In this document: positions 26,676 to 34,834 of the stretch, in pieces | How the letters are laid out: the number at the start of each line of letters is the position of its first letter | Position numbering within the stretch: the stretch's first letter is position 1 | From: Balneolaceae bacterium | GTDB lineage: Bacteria > Bacteroidota > Rhodothermia > Balneolales > Balneolaceae | Reading direction: 5' to 3' | Assembly: GCA_020832285.1 (NCBI GenBank) | Contig: JAFIFB010000129.1 | Coordinates: forward strand, 101,487 to 165,486 | Length of the DNA stretch: 64,000 nt | Translations under genes and position numbers: made by a program | Notes under the pieces: model-generated | The model's input: only the letters and a program-made list of their open reading frames with translations | Databases searched by the model: none | Told to the model about the DNA's origin: nothing

Positions 26676-27914
26676 ATGAAAACGCAGAAAAACCGTCAGA
26701 TAGCGGTTATTGGTGCGGGTGCTGCCGGTTTTTTTACGGCAGTTAACGCTGCCCGGCTCAACCCGGGGCTTAACGTAACGATCTATGAAAAAAGCCGAAA
26801 AGTTCTCTCGAAAGTACGCATCTCCGGAGGCGGACGATGCAACGTAACTCACCACTGCTTCGACCCTGAACAGCTCGCTCTGGCCTATCCCAGGGGCGGA
26901 AAAATGCTCCGCTGGAGTTTTGAACAATTCCAGGCAAAAGACACGGTTCAGTGGTTCAAAGAAAGAGGGGTAGAGCTGAAAGCTGAAGAAGACGGGCGCA
27001 TGTTCCCCATTACCGATGATTCCATGACAATCATCAACTGCATGCTGAATGAAGCTCAAAAGTATGGTGTAACTTTACGAACTCAAACCCCGGTTGAACA
27101 GGTTGAACCGCTCAGTAACGGGAAGTTCAATCTATTCATTTCTGGTGAAAAACCTCATCAAGCCGATGCGGTTGTGGTGGCAACAGGCGGAAGCAGCCGG
27201 ATGAAATCGTACCAATGGCTCGAAGAGCTGGGCCACACCATTCACCCGCCGGTACCCTCTCTGTTTACCTTCAATTTCAGAAATAAAATTTTCAGCGACC
27301 TGGCTGGAATCTCCGTCGAAAATGCAAGAGTTCAGATCAAAGGCACTTCCTTTTCGGAGACAGGCCCTGTATTGATTACGCATTGGGGATTGAGCGGCCC
27401 CGCTGTTCTGAAATTATCTGCCTGGGCTGCCCGTGAACTGAACAAAAAAGAGTACCGGTTTGATATAGAGGTAAACTGGCTTCATCCAGCCAATGAAGAA
27501 GATTTGCGTGGCCTGATTCTCCTGCTTCGAAACGATAATGCCAAAAAACAGGTAAACAAACAGAGTCGATTTAATTTTCCGAACCGGCTCTGGCTGCGAT
27601 TTCTTGAACTGGCAGAGATCAACCCGCAAAAACGATGGGCGGAAATTTCAAATGCAGAAATTCACCACCTTACGCGGGAACTGGTTGCGGGAAGCTACAA
27701 CATCCAGGGAAAAACCACCTATAAAGAGGAATTTGTTACCTGCGGCGGCATTAAGCTGGATGAAATCAACCCGGATACGCTCGAAAGCAAAAAAATCCCG
27801 AAACTCTATTTTACAGGTGAAGTATTAGATATTGACGGCATCACCGGCGGTTTTAACTTTCAGGCGGCCTGGACCAACGGCTGGCTCGCAGCACAGGCCA
27901 TTGCAGCGAATTAA
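26676..27914 (+). CDS. HI0933/YhiN-type flavoprotein, 412 aa
   Basis: An FAD-binding oxidoreductase of the HI0933 family. The N-terminal dinucleotide motif is VIGAGAAGFFTAVNAARL, followed by KVRISGGGRCNVTH, a family hallmark. The C-terminal FAD motif is YFTGEVLDIDGITGGFNFQAAW. The family's physiological reaction is unknown. Length is normal. It follows the quinone reductase by 93 bases that contain the AGAAATTTGGTTGTGGG repeat. Confidence 0.92.
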   Translation: MKTQKNRQIAVIGAGAAGFFTAVNAARLNPGLNVTIYEKSRKVLSKVRISGGGRCNVTHHCFDPEQLALAYPRGGKMLRWSFEQFQAKDTVQWFKERGVELKAEEDGRMFPITDDSMTIINCMLNEAQKYGVTLRTQTPVEQVEPLSNGKFNLFISGEKPHQADAVVVATGGSSRMKSYQWLEELGHTIHPPVPSLFTFNFRNKIFSDLAGISVENARVQIKGTSFSETGPVLITHWGLSGPAVLKLSAWAARELNKKEYRFDIEVNWLHPANEEDLRGLILLLRNDNAKKQVNKQSRFNFPNRLWLRFLELAEINPQKRWAEISNAEIHHLTRELVAGSYNIQGKTTYKEEFVTCGGIKLDEINPDTLESKKIPKLYFTGEVLDIDGITGGFNFQAAWTNGWLAAQAIAAN

Positions 27915-27982
27915 AAATTTTATTGTTGAAAGCATCTAAAACAATTAAGTTTGATGCTTTGTAAAAAATAGAGTCTATAGCA

Positions 27983-28804
27983 TTGAAGAAACCACTCACG
28001 AAGACCTCCCCAATTGGAATTTTTGACTCAGGCATCGGCGGCCTTACCGTGGCAAAAGCGGTGATGGATGCTCTTCCCAATGAAGATATCATCTATTTTG
28101 GTGATTCGGCCCGCGTGCCCTATGGAATCAAATCGCAGGAAACGGTACGAAATTACTCCAACCAAATCGCACGTTTTCTGATTCAGAAAGGCGTAAAAAT
28201 GATCATTATCGCCTGTAATACTGCATCTGCAGCAGCAAACGATTCGGTTCAGCATGTCGCAGGAAAGGTTCCTGTACTGAATATGATTGATGCAGGAACA
28301 TACGGAGCCATCCGCTCTGGCAAAAAAGAGATCGGTGTGATTGGAACACTTGCCACCATCGGATCCGGAGCCTACGAAAAATCACTTAAACTGGCCGACA
28401 GTTCCCTTATCGTAAAATCGAAAGCCTGCCCGCTGCTGGTGCCCCTTGCGGAAGAGGGCTGGATCGACAACGAAGTGGCGCTTAAAACACTCGATATATA
28501 CCTGAACACTTTTAAAAACAACGGCGTGGAAGCATTGATTCTCGGCTGCACCCACTATCCGCTGTTTAAAACTGTAATCCAGGATTACTTTAACGGAAAA
28601 AAACTCGACATAATCGATTCGGCCGAAGCCGTTGCAGCCTCAGCAAAGAGCAAGCTGGAATTAAAGCAATTACTCAACAACAGCGACCAACCTGGTGTGC
28701 TGAACTGCTACGTGAGTGACCGTCCCCAGCGTTTCTACGAACTGGCCGAACGCTTCCTGGGCCGTAAGCCCGAAAACGTCTTTGTGGAGAGTTTGAAGGA
28801 TTGA
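27983..28804 (+). CDS. murI: Glutamate racemase
   Basis: Cofactor-independent racemase that makes D-glutamate for peptidoglycan. GIFDSGIGGLTVAKAV opens the protein, the two catalytic cysteines are C78 in IIIACNTASAAA and C189 in LILGCTHYPL, and YFGDSARVPYG is the substrate loop. The start is TTG 27983. It is probably monocistronic, and is followed by a repeat-rich gap. It complements the D-amino acid transaminase at 15656. Confidence 0.95.
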   Translation: MKKPLTKTSPIGIFDSGIGGLTVAKAVMDALPNEDIIYFGDSARVPYGIKSQETVRNYSNQIARFLIQKGVKMIIIACNTASAAANDSVQHVAGKVPVLNMIDAGTYGAIRSGKKEIGVIGTLATIGSGAYEKSLKLADSSLIVKSKACPLLVPLAEEGWIDNEVALKTLDIYLNTFKNNGVEALILGCTHYPLFKTVIQDYFNGKKLDIIDSAEAVAASAKSKLELKQLLNNSDQPGVLNCYVSDRPQRFYELAERFLGRKPENVFVESLKD

Positions 28805-28875
28805 TGCGAGTATCGGGTATTAGGGACCTGGCAGAGTGGGCCGTGCTTTTCGGGCCTCCTGCAAGAGTCCGGCGT

Positions 28876-28908
28876 TGCTGGATGCTGGATGCTGGATGCT
28901 GGATGCTG
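28876..28908 (+). repeat. Tandem 7-bp repeat (TGCTGGA)
   Basis: Four perfect TGCTGGA units followed by TGCTG. It lies 70 bases after murI, outside any gene. A different 7-bp array is found at 63884-63918. Confidence 0.9.
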
Positions 28909-29011
28909 TTAATCATAAACTTTCCGTTTCTGACCACAATTCCAAATCTATTTTCCCTCTCTGCTTCTCTCCTTCACCCCGTCACTCAGTCACTCCCTCA
29001 CCCAACTCACC

Positions 29012-29110
29012 CCCTGTCATCTCGACTAAACGAGCGGAGCGAGTGCATGGAGAGATCTCCCTGCGATGGGGACTGACGTAAACAACGCCTCAACACGCTC
29101 CCTGCTATAC
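29012..29110 (+). repeat. Dispersed intergenic repeat, copy 1
   Basis: From CCCTGTCATCTCGACTAAAC through the core GAGCGGAGCGAGTG, GCATGGAGAGATCTCC and CGTAAACAA, this matches 60828-60927 in the same orientation with a small number of scattered differences (for example GCGGAGC here and GCGTAGC there). Both copies lie downstream of plus-strand genes and outside coding sequence. Confidence 0.8.
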
Positions 29111-29357
29111 CAAAAGAGATTTTACTCCGCTTCGCTGCGTGGGGAAAAGATGAGATCCACTCCGCACCGGAAATCCACCGTTGTTCAGGTCTTTTAGAAT
29201 AAACGATCGGGGTGAGAGAATGGAGACATCCCTTAATCAAGTACAAGATCATATAAATCATTCTCTGTGTCTCCTCTGCAACCTTTACGGTTACCCCTTG
29301 CAAACAGTGTTGATCTGTACCTGATTATTAATTCGTGAAAACATCCCCAAATGCCAT

Positions 29358-29903
29358 TCACTTGCAATACTTCATGATCAGCTCATCCTGAACACCGTTT
29401 TTTAATGCTTGTCTGCCTTTCAGCCATATCAGCGGCTGCATAAGTTTAAAGAAGAGACCTGGTGCACGCATTTCGCTCAGCTTCGCAATAACACTCAGGT
29501 GGGTTAAATTTTTGGGCATAGACTTTTCATCTGTCAAACCATCTGCTGCCAGTCCATAAAGAATATAGAGCGACTGTTCAAAACCCGAATGACCGGGCTT
29601 TAACTCAACCCGGAATGTAATTTCTTCATCTCCCGGATTGAAAAATCCGTGATGTTCACCCTTTTCAACAAAAAGTGAATCTCCCGGTTTCAAAATTTTG
29701 GATTCCCCCTTAGCGAGCCGGATGCCCAGTTCACCTTCAAGTGCCGTAAACGTTTCCGAATAGGTGAGGTGATAGTGTAGCTCATTCCCGCCTCCGGGCT
29801 GAAGGGTAATGTTCAATTCCGTGACTTCACCACCGGTCTCTCCGACCGTTTTCACAAATATAACTTTATCTTTGATGACAGGATTTTCTATGGTGCGTTT
29901 CAT
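29358..29903 (-). CDS. Cupin-domain protein, 181 aa
   Basis: A single-domain beta-barrel cupin. LHYHLTYSETFTALEGELG carries the two-histidine metal motif and glutamate of cupin motif 1, and GEHHGFFNPGDEEITFRVEL forms motif 2 with the third histidine. It starts at ATG 29903. After the barrel the C-terminal 60 residues are helical (LFFKLMQPLIWLKG). A dioxygenase or binding protein role is possible; the substrate is unknown. Confidence 0.85.
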   Translation of the reverse strand: MKRTIENPVIKDKVIFVKTVGETGGEVTELNITLQPGGGNELHYHLTYSETFTALEGELGIRLAKGESKILKPGDSLFVEKGEHHGFFNPGDEEITFRVELKPGHSGFEQSLYILYGLAADGLTDEKSMPKNLTHLSVIAKLSEMRAPGLFFKLMQPLIWLKGRQALKNGVQDELIMKYCK

Positions 29904-30032
29904 CAGTTTAAATTATCAGCTTCATTCAGATTTTTCCTTGAGCCTTTTTTGGCTGTTTTTTTATAAAACGGTGGAAAGGTATTGACTGAAGACATTTCGG
30001 GCAAGAAAATAATGTGCTCACAAATCAAACAA

Positions 30033-31214
30033 TCAAATTAGCTTCAAAGCCGCAGAAAGATCTGTAATCAAATCCTCCGGATTTTCAATACCCACTGAGT
30101 ACCTTATCAGGCTTTCAGAAATACCGAGTTGTTTGCGCTGCTCACTGGTCAGCTCCACGTGGCTGGTGGTTCTCGGAGGACCAGCAAGTGTACTCACCGA
30201 ACCGAGACTGGCCGCAAGATGAACAAGTTTCAGATTGTGAAGCAGTGTTTTTACAGCTTCATATCCGCCCTTCAGCTCAAAACTAAGAATACCACCAAAT
30301 CCACGCATCTGTTTTTTGGCAATTTCATGGCCGTAATGACTCTCCAGTCCGGGATAGAACACCTTTTCTACTTTGGGATGACCCTCCAGAAAATTCGCAA
30401 TTCCCATTGCACTGCTGTTCTGCCGTTCCACACGCAGCTCAAGCGTTTTCATTCCGCGTATCACATTATAAGCCGTCTCAGGGTGCAGGCTGGCTCCGTT
30501 AATCTCCCGGAAAAGAAAAACTTGATGAACGACTTCCTTCTTTCCGCAAACCAGGCCACAAAGTGTATCGGAATGGCCTCCCAGGTATTTAGTGGCGCTG
30601 TGAATCACCAGATCGGCACCCAGTTCAAGCGGATTTTGGTTCACAGGTGATGCAAACGTGTTATCCACAACAGTTAAAGCACCCGCTTTTTTTGCAGCCG
30701 AAACCATCCGTTCCAGATCGATGATTTTTAGCGTGGGATTGGTGGGTGACTCCAGGTAAACCAGGTCACACCCCTTGGCAATTTCCCGCTCCATCTGAGT
30801 GTGATCTCCCGTCTCACATAGTGTCACATCAATATTAAATTTGGGAAGAAACTCCAGGAAAAGCCGGCTTGTGCCTCCATAAGAATCTTTGATAGATACC
30901 ACCCTGTCACCTGGTTTCAGCAGCGCAAAAAAAGTATTACTTATGGCCGCCATGCCCGATGAAAATGAGGTGGCCGATTCCGATTTTTCAAGTACGGCGA
31001 TTTTCTCCTCCAGCACCTTCACAGTGGGATTGGTATTACGGCTGTAGATATGGCCATCCCTTTTTCCTGTTGCTGTATCGTACCATTCATCCAGATCCTT
31101 GTAAGCAAACGTTACCGTATTGACGATCGGCACAGTATGACTGCCTTCCTGAAATAGTTCGGTTTCTCCTGCCCATACAGATGCAGTTCCGGGCTTATAC
31201 TTTTTAAAATCCAT
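30033..31214 (-). CDS. Cys/Met-metabolism PLP enzyme (cystathionine gamma-synthase-like), 393 aa
   Basis: A fold-type I PLP enzyme of the trans-sulfuration family. Recognisable parts are IYSRNTNPTVKVLEEKIAVLE, the PLP-phosphate loop SFSSGMAAI, DNTFASPVNQNPLELGADLV, and the PLP lysine in SATKYLGGHSD. The C-terminal LIRYSVGIENPEDLI is typical. It is either a cystathionine gamma-synthase or a gamma-lyase; the sequence alone does not decide. It is divergent from dnaB. I looked for an S-adenosylmethionine riboswitch in the leader and did not see one. Confidence 0.88.
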   Translation of the reverse strand: MDFKKYKPGTASVWAGETELFQEGSHTVPIVNTVTFAYKDLDEWYDTATGKRDGHIYSRNTNPTVKVLEEKIAVLEKSESATSFSSGMAAISNTFFALLKPGDRVVSIKDSYGGTSRLFLEFLPKFNIDVTLCETGDHTQMEREIAKGCDLVYLESPTNPTLKIIDLERMVSAAKKAGALTVVDNTFASPVNQNPLELGADLVIHSATKYLGGHSDTLCGLVCGKKEVVHQVFLFREINGASLHPETAYNVIRGMKTLELRVERQNSSAMGIANFLEGHPKVEKVFYPGLESHYGHEIAKKQMRGFGGILSFELKGGYEAVKTLLHNLKLVHLAASLGSVSTLAGPPRTTSHVELTSEQRKQLGISESLIRYSVGIENPEDLITDLSAALKLI

Positions 31215-31455
31215 TGATATTATGTTTTGATTGATCTGTCATTCTGGAGTTCAGGGTAACATCGTTTCATGAAAGTTCAAAATCATTTTCCTGTAACTTT
31301 TTTGTTGCAACTTTTGTGCTTTTTAAGAGTTTTAATTTGGGTTCCGAGACACCAATTCTTTAGTTTAACAATATTGATTTTCAACCCGGTTTCTTTTAAT
31401 TCCGGCTTAAATCGTACATATCCGAAACGGTCTTACTCTCAAAACAAAAAAGCTA

Positions 31456-32973
31456 ATGGCCAGTCAGAACGGCTCTAACAGATCACAAAACAGTCCATCA
31501 GTTCCTGAAGAAGGCGGCAGAGTGCCGCCACAAGCTGTAGAGATTGAAGAAGCTGTTCTGGGCGCCATGTTGATTGAACGGGAAGCAGCGACCATCGCCC
31601 TTCAGCTTCTCCGTCCTGAAGATTTTTACAAACCGGCCAACAAACACGTTTTTGAGACTCTCTTTAATCTGTATGAGCGCGGCAATCCGCTTGATATTCT
31701 TACAGTGGAAAGCGAACTGCGAGACAAAAACCTGCTGGATGTTGTGGGCGGAGGCGGTTACCTGGCGGATCTGACTCGTTCGGTAAGCTCTGCGGCAAAC
31801 ATCGATTATCACGCGCAGATTATTGCCGAAAAAGCCGTAAAGCGAAATTTGATTCTCAATTGTAATGAAATCATCAAGGCTGCTTACGACACCACTTCCG
31901 ATGCGAATGATGTACTGGACAGTGCCGAGCAGAAAATATTTGAGATCGCCAATGCCAAAGCCCGTTCCAACGCAACAGCGATCAGCGATATTCTGAAAGA
32001 TACACTTGGATATCTTGAAGAGCTGCGTGGTAAGCCGGAAGGCGTCACGGGAGTTCCCTCTGGACTGGATGTAGACCGCTACACTTCGGGCTGGCAGAAT
32101 GGCGACCTGATCATTATTGCAGCCCGTCCTTCGATGGGAAAAACAGCTTTCACATTAACTGCAGCAAGAAATGCAGCACTGCATCCGGATGAGAGCCTCC
32201 AGACAAACGTGGCAATTTTCAGCCTGGAGATGTCGGCTCAGCAATTGGTACAGCGATTTTTAACAATGGAAGCCAGGATCGATGCACAGGCCGCCCGGAC
32301 AGGACGTGTGAAAGATGAAGATTTTAAACGCCTGATTGATGCCGCCAGCCGGCTGTTTACTGCCAACATTTTTATTGATGATACTCCCAGTCTCAGCGTA
32401 ATGGAACTGCGAACCAAATGCCGCCGTCTTAAAAGCGAACACGATATCGGCATGATTGTGGTGGATTACCTCCAGTTGATGACAGCCAATTCGCGAGATA
32501 TCGGAAACCGGGAACAGGAAATAGCAACTATTTCGAGAGGGCTGAAATCGCTCGCCAAAGAGCTGAATGTCCCGGTCATTGCTCTCTCTCAGCTCAGCCG
32601 CCAGGTAGAACAGCGAGGCGGTGATAAGCGTCCGCAGCTCAGTGATTTGCGCGAATCCGGATCCATTGAGCAGGATGCCGATGTGGTCTGCTTTCTCTAC
32701 CGGCCTGAATATTACGGAATTACAACAACACCCGAGGGAGAATCAACAAACGGCCTTGCCGAACTGATTATCGGAAAGCAGCGGAACGGACCGATTGGTT
32801 CCACCCGAATGTTCTTTGTAAAAGAATATGCCCGCTTCGAGCGCCTTTCCCGGATCGACACGGGGGATCAGCCCCCTGGAGGCAACGACTATCTCGAAGA
32901 AACAAAATCATCCGGACCTTCAATTCCACCCCCTACACACAGCCCCGGCGGTGATGATGAGGCGCCTTTTTAA
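31456..32973 (+). CDS. dnaB: Replicative DNA helicase DnaB
   Basis: The hexameric helicase that unwinds DNA at the replication fork. The N-terminal domain has VEIEEAVLGAMLIEREAA and ILTVESELRDKNLLD; the RecA-like domain has RPSMGKTAFTL (Walker A), IGMIVVDYLQLM (Walker B), and ALSQLSRQVEQRGGDKRPQLSDLRESG. It ends with a short disordered tail PPTHSPGGDDEAPF. At 505 aa it is slightly long but normal, and no intein interrupts it. It is preceded by a divergent promoter region shared with the PLP enzyme. Confidence 0.97.
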   Translation: MASQNGSNRSQNSPSVPEEGGRVPPQAVEIEEAVLGAMLIEREAATIALQLLRPEDFYKPANKHVFETLFNLYERGNPLDILTVESELRDKNLLDVVGGGGYLADLTRSVSSAANIDYHAQIIAEKAVKRNLILNCNEIIKAAYDTTSDANDVLDSAEQKIFEIANAKARSNATAISDILKDTLGYLEELRGKPEGVTGVPSGLDVDRYTSGWQNGDLIIIAARPSMGKTAFTLTAARNAALHPDESLQTNVAIFSLEMSAQQLVQRFLTMEARIDAQAARTGRVKDEDFKRLIDAASRLFTANIFIDDTPSLSVMELRTKCRRLKSEHDIGMIVVDYLQLMTANSRDIGNREQEIATISRGLKSLAKELNVPVIALSQLSRQVEQRGGDKRPQLSDLRESGSIEQDADVVCFLYRPEYYGITTTPEGESTNGLAELIIGKQRNGPIGSTRMFFVKEYARFERLSRIDTGDQPPGGNDYLEETKSSGPSIPPPTHSPGGDDEAPF

Positions 32974-32981
32974 AAACGTAC

Positions 32982-33000
32982 AACGGGCAGCCTGCCCGTT
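32982..33000 (+). repeat. Palindrome after dnaB
   Basis: AACGGGCAG and CTGCCCGTT pair with a single central C, nine bases after the dnaB stop. It could help end transcription, but no T-run follows. Confidence 0.6.
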
Positions 33001-33007
33001 ACCTCTG

Positions 33008-33125
33008 AATCCTGCAAACATCCATTCAAACTATAAACTCCAGAATTCTCAATTGAACCTTCGTTCTTTCGGTTTTTAACAGATACCAAACCTTCCGGTT
33101 CAGCGAACCGGGTTACATTTGCCCG
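33008..33125 (+). repeat. 118-bp direct repeat, copy 1
   Basis: It runs from AATCCTGCAAACATCC to ACATTTGCCCG. It contains CCGGTT-CAGCG-AACCGG (33095-33111). By eye it differs from copy 2 at four positions. Confidence 0.9.
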
Positions 33126-33228
33126 CAAACACGACCAATGCCCCAAACCACCACCTTTCCCTATGCATCAACTTTCCCTGCCGGACAAGCTGTCCGGCGT
33201 ACATCGGGTCGCTGACCCGATAACTCGA

Positions 33229-33346
33229 AATCCTGCAAACATCCATTCAAACTATAAACTCCAGAATTCTCAATTGAACCTTCAATCTTTCGGTTTTTAA
33301 CAGATACCAAGCCTTCCGGTTCAGCGAACCGGGCTACATTTGCCCG
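33229..33346 (+). repeat. 118-bp direct repeat, copy 2
   Basis: Offset exactly 221 bases from copy 1, with the same embedded CAGCG-loop palindrome (33316-33332). The spacer between the copies carries GCCGGACA-AGC-TGTCCGGC (33180-33198) and TCGGGT-CGCTG-ACCCGA (33204-33220). Confidence 0.9.
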
Positions 33347-33471
33347 TTACTCTGATACCAATCAAAACCCAATACATTTCCAACTGCCCACTTGCACTGA
33401 AATACAGAATCCTTAAAACGTATTGATTCACCTTCAAACCCCCAAGTGCCGGACAGACTGTCTGCCGTGTT

Positions 33472-34602
33472 TTAGAAGGAAGCCAGGCTTCTCGTCTTCT
33501 TCAGTTGTTCAAGAAGTGAATCGTAGCGGTCAATCATCCGGCTCCAGTCCAGGTGTTTGTTAATATTTTGGAGTGAGGCTTTTGGCAGCGGTATGGTTTT
33601 TCCTGTAAGGAGGTCTTTTAAATTACGGAACAGGTCATCTTCGGTATCATACAAAACCGGTGCGTGCAAAAGAGGTTTATGCAGTCCGTCCGGAATCAGC
33701 TCTGGATAGTGCAGGCGGTTCGGTACCAGCGGATGGCATCCGCAATAAATCGCCTCCATAATGGCCACACAAAAAAATTCGTGGGTTGCCGTTGATACCA
33801 CAATATCGCCGGAATGGAGCAGCTTACTGTAATTCTCCACATTTTCTACATAACCAAAGTGTGTGATCTGATCGCCAAACCGTTTCCAGGCTCTTTCAAA
33901 CTCCTCGGGTTTTCGATGCTGGGTATCACCGGCGAGGATCAGATCGAACTCAAGATCGATGTCATTCAGCCGGTTCAGGACTTTAAAAAACATAGACGGA
34001 TTCCGGTCGAACTGCCAGCGCTGGTTCCAGACAATCACTGGACGTTTGTTTTGGTCGCGTGTATCAGGGTGCTGATCAAACACCGAAAGGTTCAGACCTG
34101 GATAAATTACCCTGCTTTTATCACGAATTTGATCCACCGTGTTGTAATGTTTGTCATCCGGAAAATGATCCAGAAAAGCAGGCAGTGACTTGAGCAGATC
34201 GTTAAGGTGAAATTTTGTCGTAAAAAGCAGCTTGTCTGCTGTTAACATACTCAGATAGTTGATGTAGCAGTATGTTAAATCGCGCTCCTCCCCTTCAGGC
34301 ACAGGCTGGGTGAGCTGGTTTTCATGCATCATCATCACTTTCGGAGTGTGGGCAAACCGCGGATTAGTCAGTGCAAGAAATGCAGGAAGATTGGTCATAC
34401 TGCTTACCAAAAGAAGATCGATCTCTTCGTTGATATGGCTCGACATCTCAGCCAGCTTTACCGAATCACCGTGCATGCGCCATTTCCAGCGCCGGTAATC
34501 CAGTTTGATGGGAATAATATTATGCGAAGAATTTTCCTGAAGCCCTTTTAAAAAAGCCCGGTGCGATCCGCTGTAAAATGGTTCAACTGCGAGAATATTC
34601 AC
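33472..34602 (-). CDS. tRNA-queuosine alpha-mannosyltransferase-like glycosyltransferase (DUF3524), 377 aa
   Basis: A GT4-type GT-B glycosyltransferase matching DUF3524/QTMAN. The family signature is unmistakable: ILAVEPFYSGSHRAFLKGLQ at the N-terminus, MHENQLTQPVPEGEERDLTYCYINYLS, and the C-terminal HFGYVENVENY and VVSTATHEFFCVAIMEAI with GCHPLVPNRLHYPELIP. Eukaryotic and bacterial members add mannose to queuosine in tRNA(Asp). I place the start at GTG 34602 (MNILAVEPF); the frame is open 17 residues further, but these are not family-like. No queuosine genes are nearby. Confidence 0.85.
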   Translation of the reverse strand: MNILAVEPFYSGSHRAFLKGLQENSSHNIIPIKLDYRRWKWRMHGDSVKLAEMSSHINEEIDLLLVSSMTNLPAFLALTNPRFAHTPKVMMMHENQLTQPVPEGEERDLTYCYINYLSMLTADKLLFTTKFHLNDLLKSLPAFLDHFPDDKHYNTVDQIRDKSRVIYPGLNLSVFDQHPDTRDQNKRPVIVWNQRWQFDRNPSMFFKVLNRLNDIDLEFDLILAGDTQHRKPEEFERAWKRFGDQITHFGYVENVENYSKLLHSGDIVVSTATHEFFCVAIMEAIYCGCHPLVPNRLHYPELIPDGLHKPLLHAPVLYDTEDDLFRNLKDLLTGKTIPLPKASLQNINKHLDWSRMIDRYDSLLEQLKKTRSLASF

Positions 34603-34834
34603 GGATAAATAGATGAATTTATTTCCTGAAAAAACAAGTGCCACACTATTCATGGCACCACGACTTACCTTCTGATTTTAATATACAAGCTTTTCAGTGT
34701 TCTGACGAATGTTTAAACTGATCCACAAGAATTTATTGATAAAAACCTCTGCAAAATGATGAAATGATACCATACAATTTGCGAGGCTGAAACCTTATGA
34801 TGATCACAACTTCAAAGAAAAAAAGTAAGTAACC

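Larger units (their letters stand above)
28805..29357. other. Repeat-rich intergenic region
   Basis: These 553 bases between convergent genes hold a 7-bp tandem array (28876-28908) and one copy of a dispersed repeat of about 100 bp (29012-29110), whose second copy is at 60828. Open frames here (for example 28801-29076) are built from these repeats and are not genes. Confidence 0.65.
32974..33471. other. Non-coding region with a 118-bp direct repeat and several palindromes
   Basis: These 498 bases separate dnaB and the converging glycosyltransferase gene. They hold two 118-bp direct copies (33008-33125 and 33229-33346) and at least five palindromes. No gene is seen. Confidence 0.75.

Noticed and set aside
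28801..29076. 91-codon frame after murI
   Set aside because: It reads through the 7-bp array (repeating LDAGCWM) and the dispersed repeat, so it is an artefact of repeats.
31215..31455. S-adenosylmethionine riboswitch upstream of the PLP enzyme
   Set aside because: I looked for the paired stems and conserved junctions in the leader and saw none.
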